From positions 1,181,997 through 1,245,996 of the forward strand of contig PDUO01000005.1 in the NCBI GenBank assembly GCA_003008705.1: DNA of 64,000 nucleotides. The letters run 5' to 3'. The DNA comes from Pezicula radicicola (Eukaryota > Ascomycota > Leotiomycetes > Helotiales > Dermateaceae). How positions within the stretch are numbered: the stretch's first letter is position 1; every line of letters begins with the position of its first letter. The notes under the pieces were generated by a model, which was not told the DNA's origin, did not search any database, and saw only the letters and a list, made by a program, of their open reading frames with translations. Positions 56,083 through 64,000 of the stretch are shown piece after piece. Made by a program: the position numbers and the translations under genes.

Positions 56083-58050
56083 TTACCAACCAAAACACTC
56101 CAAGTGTAGAACTACTTCTTCATAAGAATCCCTCAAAACCTCAGATTGTATATTAGCAACTGCGTTTCCAAGTTCCCCCCTTAAGCTGTCAGGGCCACAT
56201 CCAAATACCAGATTTTTTCCGAGACTCAACGAATCACTAACGACAGTACTTAGAACTGGTCTTCCGCTATGATACCTATAGTTCTCTGCTAATTTAACAA
56301 TTGGTGGAAACGATGAAGAAGATGCAACTTGAACCATGTCGCCTCCCTTTTCTATATCGACACTACTATGGTGAGAGATGGTATGTGGTTGTTTCTGTTT
56401 CATTGTTCCTGTGATATAGAATTTCAGTTCCACAGAAAGTCTGCTTTCTTTCTGAGCAGTTATTTCTCCGAGTTGTTTGGAAACCCAGCCAATGTGCTCT
56501 TGGTCTTTTATTGTCCAATGGAGTATTACTCGCTTAACTCGGACATTGTAGTCGGGTCTTGAATTTGTGATATTAACGATATAAAGTATCCAAGGCAAGC
56601 AAGCGGTCATTCCAGTTCCGCCGGCTACGAAGATCAAGGTGTCATAGAAACGCTCAATGGGTCGGTTAATGCCGCCATATGGCCCATCAATCCAGGACGA
56701 GACCGTATTATCTGGCTGTGAGGAACAGTAAGCTTCAAGTTGCCGGGTGAATCCAGCGTGACTTCGAGAATAAAATGTCAGGCTCTCAGCATTATCATGA
56801 ATCTGCGACGTCTTGGAAGAAAGCGCAGGAGCTGAGGCTATAGTGAATGGATGATTATCAAGAAGTGAAATCGAAGGGAATCGTAAAAAGCAATGCTGAG
56901 CGGCCGTAAACTGGAATCTCGGTGGGGCAAGAACTTCAATCTTCGTCATTCCTCCCGGAAGTTTTGTGAGTGTTGTTGGGGAGGACGTAAACATTAGGGT
57001 ATTCTTTAGGCTTAAAGGCTGGGTGTAGTAAAAGGTACGAGCAAAGTATGAAGCAAGCCACAGGGCTAAGGTTGCCCAAAGGTATGACCAGGAGTCGAGC
57101 GTATTCCAGGAGTGCCAGAACAGAGTGCCGAGATATGTGATTGCGAGGAGAATGTGTACGAAGTAAAAGCTTTCATAAAAGCGCTTGCGCAAGGGGGGTA
57201 GTGACAGTAGACACAGTGTAAAGAGGATTGCTAATGGTGGGGCACCAGTGTACTTAGAAAATCATGTTAGCACGCCTCGTCCATAGTATATTAAAACATT
57301 CAAGTCGAGTTAACTCACTTCGTTCGCCCCCGTGTTTCCTCCCATATAAAATTGCATAACAACATTATCGTGTCCACTCATGGAATAGAATGGTCCTTCC
57401 TGATAAGACTGAATGAAATATGGAAGAGCGTGAGCCAATGATAATCCAAAGCTCATCCAAGCAACCCATTGGTGTACAACATTGAGCCTTTCATGACTAA
57501 TACCAGTGAGGAGGGTGACGATGTTTGCTTTCCCAGCGAGCGCTATGAGAATTGGTGTGCAGGCAAAGGCCATGAGACCGCTGCGGATTGCTAAAGGTGG
57601 AGACCCATATCCCAGGTGAGCTCTGTACCAGGGTCGCTTTGCGAATGCAAGTAAAACCACGAATAGCACCGTTGAGAGTAAGAATGTTAGCATTTCTCCA
57701 GATGGCAGACCCATCCACCTCAGCTTCTTGAACGTTACATGCCTATAAGCTATGTATCGTCCAGCTGCTTGAAGCTTTTGGAAAATCGTTGAAGATGTAC
57801 TTGCAGCGGCTATCCGGCTACGGCGATCGCTCAAAGTTCGGGTGAAGTGCAATATAGCAAGGAGGGATATGATGACCAAATAGTACCACGTTGCCCAATG
57901 GCCATACCTAAATAAGCTCGCCCAGGGAATTATGGCCTGAGATAGATTCTCAGCATCGAGGAAGGCTGTACAAGACTCATTGATGCGCCGTGGATCTGAG
58001 ATAGGCAAGTTGGCGATTGCCGAATCATCTGAGCCAGTTCCCATATCCAT
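56083..58050 (-). CDS. Ferric reductase, FRE family transmembrane component
   Basis: Two exons, complement(join(56083..57252,57319..58050)), 633 aa. It reduces extracellular Fe(III) (or Cu(II)) with electrons from cytosolic NADPH through FAD and two hemes. The N-terminal half carries about seven membrane segments. Heme histidines are visible in VVHQWVAWMSFGLSLAHALP and FVHILLAITYLGTLFWHSW, each pair 13 residues apart. The cytosolic half has the FAD-binding HPFTIAS motif, the NADPH-binding FVAGGTGMT and the C-terminal FGCGPDSL. The length is normal. An N-terminal lumenal segment with a Cys (NESCTAFLDAENLSQ) precedes the first helix. It is divergent from the P450 gene. Confidence 0.93.
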
Positions 58051-59571
58051 GGTGGGCGATATAAATCAATATCTGGATGCAAATATTTGCAGAAATCTGG
58101 CTTGCAGGACTCGGTTCATGGTTCCATAGATATACTTAATCTATCTACCCGAGAACCTGAATCAAACAATGTACTGTACTACGCCACAACCTTGGCTTCG
58201 GAATGGAAGTTATCAAGGCCGACAGACTAATTAATATGGCCTTATTGTCACAAAGTGTGAGCTTCATGACAGAAACTTCGTCGCCATTGGCTAGGGATTT
58301 CCAAGGACAGATATCAATCCTGCAAAGCTCATACTAGTACAAAGTTCAATTTATTCCTAGAGAATTCTAGATCCAGAAAATAGACTAAAGAGACGCCATT
58401 GTGCTCATAAAATCTCCATTGCTCTCACATAACATAGTTGGGGATTGACTCGCTACTGCTGTGGCTGGCGAGTGGCCAATAGGACAACCACCAAAGTTGC
58501 TCAAACCCACGCACGGTGAAAACTTGCTCGCTACTGCTTCCACGACCACAGGTTCGTGAAATATATGATAAACCCATTGATATACTTGCTAATTGGGTGT
58601 GCATCGTTCGTCCAAGAATTGCTGCTGACTTGATATTACTCTAGAGGGCACTTTGAGTAACTTCAACTCATCTGAGATGCAATACCACAAGATATCAATT
58701 AGAGAGCTTGAGATTTGTAAATTTGAAGAACACAGGATCAAATACATGATTCTAATTTTTTATGAAAAAAAAAATATTACATTGAGTTGGTACTGCATAT
58801 GTTCGACTTGCTTACTGTGAAATTCTGGTTGACTGGGTATCTCCGTCAAAGTATGGTGTTATTGAATGTGACCCGTTCCCAGAAACCTCCTAGTACCTTC
58901 TAGAACTAGGGTCACAGCATTAAAACGTAACTTTATTTTGTCGGCAAGTGACATCGTGAAGCTATGATGGAAGATGGGTGAGTTGTGATGGAGAACCCTG
59001 TCAAAGTGCCGGTACATATCCATCAGAACTATGATAGGCCGGCCTATTGAGTATTAGGTAGGTAAAGTCATATGCCCTATTTTCGAAGAACTCCTGATTG
59101 CAATCAAGCATTCACTGGTAGGCAGACCACGGGAAATTCAAAATGGCTGGCGATGAGAATTTGAATTTGGCCTCAAATCCGAAATCTCGCTTAGCACTAA
59201 AAGCAAAAAGGGGGTAGACACCTAGGTCAGAGGGGTATTTGCCAAAAAGGTGCTTAACAAGAAAATAGCAGGCCTAGAAAATCGCTGTGATGTTTTGATA
59301 TTATGGGAGTATTTTGAAAGGTAACCATATGGAATCGCGACTTCTTAGAAGTTAAAGTTATATTACTTGTCGCACTAGCGTATGAAGCATTTCGACTCAT
59401 AATGATGCTAGGTAAGCCTCATTATAATTTCACGTGATATATCCCTGCAGAAAACGTGCAATGAGTTTGACTTGCAAGTTGTTGAAGCTGACTATATAAC
59501 ATTCTCGTGGTCTCCCTCCCTCGCATTATAACGACCATCCAGAGTAGATTCCGAGAAAGCGAGACTGCGAC
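58051..59571. promoter_or_regulatory. Divergent intergenic region, ferric reductase / P450
   Basis: About 1.5 kb serving as promoter space for both genes. CCAAT boxes occur on both strands (58286-58290 minus, and near 58476 plus). No perfect ATCWGATAA site was found by eye. There is no gene here. Confidence 0.4.
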
Positions 59572-61424
59572 ATGACCTTCAAAGGACCCGAATACAGCAT
59601 TATTAGCTTCAGCTTCCTTGATCAGCTACCACTAAAGTACATATTGACAACATCGTTTCTAGCATTGGCTGTAGCCTTGATGATTCGTTGGAGGCGAGAG
59701 CTAGACTTTCCGACAGTCAATTCCTATCCAGGAGATTTCAGATTAAGAAAGGCGCATGAAGCATTTGTTTCGAATGCTAGAGGCTTGATTAGCGAAGGAA
59801 TCCAAAAGGTATGCATCTAAGATCAGATAGCAGATATAAAGCTGACGGACGACTAGTTCAACGGTCCTTTCAGAATTATCACGAATCTTGGTTCACGAGT
59901 CATTCTTCCAGCCTCATATACTGAATGGGTGAAAAATTGTCCTGATTTAGATCACCAAGCACTTGTTCACCATGTAATTGACACCTAGAAACGGCAAAAA
60001 TAAAGCTGCGTAATCTAACATTATTGTTGAAGGAATACTTTGCGGGATACCCAGGCATGGAAGGGAATGCCGTGGTTACAGACCCTAGGAAAATCCTAAT
60101 TAACGTTACCAAGACAAAGTTGAACCAGAACAGTCGTAAGTCAAAGTTGACCTTGGTGGATTTTAAGTGGTAAGGTAAGCTTACGAATGGCAGAATGCAT
60201 TTTGATGCGTGAGCATATAATTGAAGCTCTTGATGAAGTCTGGAAAGATGAGAAAGGTAAAGGAGATTCGCTTTCTTATACACAGACTTCAAGTTCCTAA
60301 CGATGATAACTAGATTGGCACGCTGTCGACTGGACCCAAGACGCTGTTCGTTTTATTGGACGCATGTCATCATCAGTTTTCGCCGGTCCAGAACTAGCTC
60401 GCAATCCAGATTGGCAGAATCTCACAATTACAGCCACGATCAACACATTTATGGGTGTTCGGGCCCTGCGTTCTATGCCGTCACTTCCTCGCCCATTTCT
60501 CCATTGGTTTCTACCGGAACTGAGAATATGTCGACAACAACTACTTCTTGCAAGAGACTTGATCAAGCCTATTTTGGATAGCCGTGGGAAAAGCAAAGCA
60601 GCAGCACTTGCAGAAAGTCGCAAGCCAGGTATGTATAACGACACATTAGAGTGGATGGAAGAGGTCGCTGATGGGCGTCCTTACGATCCTGCTGCTGCAC
60701 AACTAGCATTTGCGATTAGTGCAATGCATACAACTACTGAGCTGCTGAAACAGACACTGGTAGATATTTGCTCCCACCCAGAGCTCATACCTGCTATTCG
60801 CGACGAAGTGGAGAAATCAGTTGAGGAGAGTGGATGGACCACTGCAGGCCTCTTCAAAATGCAGCTTCTGGATAGCATCGTGAAGGAGAGTCAGCGTTTG
60901 AAACCTGGGATTTTAGGTGAGTAGAAACCTATCGTTTTTCTCCGACTACAGTATTTGCACTTCTAACACACCCCTGTGAAGCCAATCTAGAACGTAAGGC
61001 TCTGAAAGAGGTAACTCTTCCAAACGGCAAAGTGCTTCCGAAAGGAACGAACATAGCCGTTGATTCCTCTTCTATGTGGGACCCTGCAATATATACTGAT
61101 CCCTTTACCTACGACGGATATCGATTTTTTCGTCTAAGACAAGCAGGCAATACAACTGCCTCGCTAGTATCTACTAGCCCAGAACACTGCGCTTTCGGAA
61201 TTGGGAAGCCCATCTGTCCAGGCAGGTTCTTTGCTGCAAATGAGCTCAAGATTGCTTTGGCAAGTATTCTTTTGAATTATGATGTTAAGATTGTTGGGGA
61301 TAAACCGAAGGTAATTGAGATGGGTTTTGAGATGTTGTGTGATCCAAAAGTAAAGTTGGAAGTTCGCAGAGACGCCAAAATTAAAGGAGCTGAAATATAT
61401 ATACTATTTATTACCTTGATTTGA
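59572..61424 (+). CDS. Cytochrome P450 monooxygenase
   Basis: Six exons, join(59572..59808,59857..59973,60033..60135,60194..60256,60314..60916,60982..61424), 521 aa, a normal microsomal P450 length. An N-terminal membrane anchor (YILTTSFLALAVALMIRW) is followed by the catalytic domain. Seen in order: HEYFAGYPGMEG in the substrate-access region, WTQDAVRFIGRMSS, the I-helix segment AISAMHTTTELL, the K-helix KESQRLKPG (ExxR) and the heme loop FGIGKPICPGRFFA, with the cysteine ligand at C453. The overall pattern resembles fungal P450s of secondary metabolism, such as those of the ent-kaurene oxidase/CYP503 or CYP68 kind. The substrate is unknown, and no terpene cyclase, PKS or NRPS lies nearby. 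A MITE begins 4 bp after the stop codon. Confidence 0.92.
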
Positions 61425-61428
61425 GTTA

Positions 61429-61680
61429 CGAAGGTCACGGCAAAAAGTCATGGGAATCGGTTATAGGCTAGCTAATGTCCCGGAAATAAAAACTTAGCGA
61501 AAGGTTATAGGGCTATGCGACTAGTTATAGGCTATACGCTCTTATTTCCGGGGTCTGAAGCCTATAGCACGGCCCTGGAAAATGGCCTCTACAGGCTATT
61601 CGTTGCCTGGCCACAGCGCCTGAATTAGCGAATACGGGGCCCTATACGGGAATTCCCATGACTTTTTGCCGTGACCTTCG
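61429..61680. mobile_element. 252-bp MITE with TA duplication
   Basis: The first 29 bp (61429-61457, beginning CGAAGGTCACGGCAAAAAG) are repeated perfectly in inverse orientation at 61652-61680, and TA flanks each end (61427-61428, 61681-61682). An internal 11-bp inverted repeat (CCCGGAAATAA, 61479-61489 against 61542-61552) and three short direct repeats around GTTATAGGCTA give a strong secondary structure. There is no ORF. TA duplication and size suggest a non-autonomous Tc1/mariner-type element. Perfect ends imply a recent insertion. Confidence 0.88.
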
Positions 61681-62362
61681 TATTGTTACTCCTATCTCTA
61701 AGCGACATTAAGGGTATTCGCCAACTGATTCCATCAAGTGTTCATCAGCCTACCTTATGTTTTATTTAATATGCTAGCGATTCGCTGACTGCCCATTCCA
61801 TTCACTCTGTTTGCTTCTAGATTGAGTAAGATTTTTCAAAAGGACATCTTCCAAATGGCGGTCATACTTGGTTAACAGAAAGCCACAATTCTCAGCATTC
61901 AATACAACTACGCCGCGGCCAATACATGCCTGACAGTTGGCCGGAAAACTTCGTATCTTACCGACATCTCTTAGGCCCATATTTTGCTGGATAGGTAAAG
62001 CGACTCAACCAAAGATTTTTTAATATGAAATAAATTTAAGGATCTCGAGACGAAACTATGATCTTAACACTCTTGTTTTATGCGATAGGAAACAGAGTGA
62101 GTACCTGGTATTGATTATAGTGAGAGTATTGATTTGTTTGGATGCTGGCTTTGGAGTTGCTGCTTCTGAGGATTCTAACTCGTAGAAGCGACCTTTTGGA
62201 AGCAAAAGTGGGAAATTCTAGCCAACACCCTTATCTAAGCCCACTCTTTGCTTATCGTATACCTAGAGTCTTGAGGGATAGGGGAACTATAAGTATGGGG
62301 GAAGGCAAAACTGCTTTGCGTGTGTTTCACGAGGTTTAAGGTCACTCGCAACAGTCATTGCA
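61681..62362. other. Intergenic region upstream of permease
   Basis: About 680 bp after the MITE, AT-rich, presumably the permease promoter. No gene or known site is recognised. Confidence 0.5.
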
Positions 62363-64000
62363 ATGACCGGAATCAAAGCTCGAGGCCAAGATATGCGCCA
62401 ATCAATTACTCATGCTTTTAGCAGCAAAGAAGCATTTCTACGAGTCATTGAGACGAAAAAGGCTGCAACAGCTAGAGGAGAAGAAGACGAGAGGAGCTTT
62501 TGGCGAAATGAAGATCTCGATATCAGCCCTCCGAAAGACTGGACATGGAATTGGAAGAATTACGCGATGTTTTGGTGGAGTTATGGTTTCTCATGCGGTG
62601 TTTGGACTGTTGGCTCATCACTTATTGCTATAGGTTTGAATTGGTGGCAAGGTAAGTGATTTTGGTACTTAACTTTCCATTACGTGTTGTGTGAGCTGAT
62701 TTGTTATTTTAAGCGATCATCTGTGTCTTTATATCACATCTACTAGGTGCCATCGGTATGGCTATGCATTCTCGCTCAGCAGCCGTATACCACTTTGGCT
62801 TCCCAGTCGCCTCAAGAATTCCATGGGGAATGTGGGGGAGTTACTTTCCAGTTTTTGTAAGGACTCTGGTTGGAACTATCTGGATCGGTGTGAACAACGT
62901 TGAATCAGGGTACTTCATTGCGATTTTCCTGCGTTGTATTTTTGGCGACACTTTTTACAAGATGCACAATCCCATCGCAACGTCTTCTAAAATTACTGTC
63001 ACGAACTTCATTGGATTGATGATTTACATGGTCATTACTCTTCCGTTACTTTGGGTTCCAGTTCCTAAAGTTCGTGTATTGTTTTCGATCAAATCTGTTA
63101 TTCTACCACCTATGGTGATCGGACTTTTCATCTTCTGTCTTTTGCAGAATAAGCACAAAGGAGGGCCAATTATCTCAAGCTCTATTGGTAATTTGACTGG
63201 ATCAAAACTTGCTTGGGCTATTCTGTCTGGAATAAACAGCACTATGTGAGTTAGCCTAGCCTAGATAGCTACCCCTATTATTGACAATTATTATAGGGGT
63301 AAAACAGCTAGCAATGTGGTCAACCAGGTATGAAAGCTATTTTCGCTATTCAGTATCCACCAGTGACTAAGATTGCACAGCCCGACCTTGCACGTTATGC
63401 AACTCGCAGAAACTCGCCTATGTGGTCCCAGCTACTGGCCCTCCCGATCGGTAACACCCTCTGCGCCGTGCTTGGAATATTCGCCACCTCAGCAGTTAAA
63501 AATGCCTGGAACCTCCAGACAGCGATCTGGAACCCATGGGATCTCTGCCACGCCATCTTGACCCGATACTGGGGGCCAGGCGCCCGTGCAGGAGTCTCAA
63601 TTGTGTCTCTCGGCTGGGCCTTCTCGCTTACGGCCTCAAACCTCGGAGTGAATGTCATCGCTTGGGGAGCTGACATCACAATTTTCTTCCCGAGGTTCCT
63701 TAATATTCGGCGGGGAATGTATTTGTCTTATGCAGCTTGCTTAGTGTGCCTTCCTTGGAAAATTCTAGCCAGCCCTACCACCTTCCTGAGATTTCTTGGC
63801 GGATACTCAATCTTTTTGGGTCCGTTCGTGGGTATTTTCTTAACGGATTATCTAATTGTACGCAAGGGAAATATTTTCGTGGAAGAGCTTTATAATTCAA
63901 GTAAGAGTGGGAAGTATTGGTATCATTATGGTATACACTGGCGCGCAGTTGTAGCTTACCTCGTTGCTGTCACTATCCCAATTCCAGGGTTCGTCACTTT
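62363..64000 (+). CDS. NCS1 nucleobase/allantoin permease, cut by window end
   Basis: Four exons visible, join(62363..62651,62714..63245,63297..63327,63381..64000 and beyond). NCS1 (Fur4/Dal4/Fui1) carriers import uracil, allantoin, uridine or thiamine-type compounds with protons. Family landmarks: NEDLDISPPKDWTWNW at the start of the membrane domain, FWWSYGFSCGVWTVGSSLIA in helix 1, SRIPWGMWGSYFPVF, then NVVNQPDLARYATR across the last visible intron. Exon 3 is only 31 nt and the frame closes only if it is included. The protein runs off at about the tenth helix (IPIPGFV). Substrate specificity cannot be judged. Confidence 0.9.

Overview
This window comes from the nuclear genome of a filamentous ascomycete, most likely of the Leotiomycetes type, although the class is only my impression of the protein sequences. 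The support for a fungus is: short introns of about 45-100 nt with GTRAGT-like donors and CTAAC-like branch sites; fungal-specific proteins such as HapX, Cyk3, Lcl2, an NCS1 permease and a ferric reductase; and nuclear genes for mitochondrial ribosomal proteins. There is no CRISPR array and no sign of prokaryotic operons. All exon junctions given here were worked out by eye from reading frame, splice signals and family similarity.

Layout. The left part (1-8 kb) carries the cytokinesis gene CYK3 (-) and a germinal-centre-kinase gene (+), divergently arranged. From 8 to 25 kb the genes are sparse and separated by AT-rich DNA: an FAD-monooxygenase pseudogene broken only by nonsense codons, a tRNA-Ser(AGA), a 12-exon APC permease, a maltose-type O-acetyltransferase and a DeoC-like aldolase. 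From 25 to 34 kb lie a phytanoyl-CoA-dioxygenase-like enzyme, a very Gln-rich WW-like protein and a disordered protein with a hydrophobic C-terminal tail. From 35 to 43.6 kb is a dense housekeeping block: bL27m, Lcl2, cytosolic glutamyl-tRNA synthetase, uL1m, COG2 and the iron regulator HapX. Then come a secreted RNase T2 (44 kb), about 4 kb of gene-poor DNA, a signalling protein of about 1.7 thousand residues (49-55 kb), and a final metabolic group: ferric reductase (-), cytochrome P450 (+) and an NCS1 nucleobase permease (+) cut off by the window end.

Repeats are the most distinctive feature. Nine clusters of a degenerate 18-bp unit (about TAACTCACTTGATTTAGG) are scattered through the gene-poor segments. 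One cluster lies inside a 161-bp element with 35-bp inverted ends. A separate 252-bp MITE with perfect 29-bp inverted ends and a TA duplication sits 4 bp after the P450 stop codon.

Working links: CYK3 and the kinase may both act in septation and polarity. GluRS and uL1m share a 204-bp divergent promoter. hapX has a GATA-factor (SreA-type) site upstream and shares the window with a ferric reductase. P450, ferric reductase and permease are adjacent, but no biosynthetic core enzyme is visible, so I do not call a gene cluster. I found no convincing evidence of an entirely new system. The best leads are the 18-bp repeat family, a predicted 5-nt microexon, the nonsense-only pseudogene and an aldolase that lacks its expected catalytic lysine.
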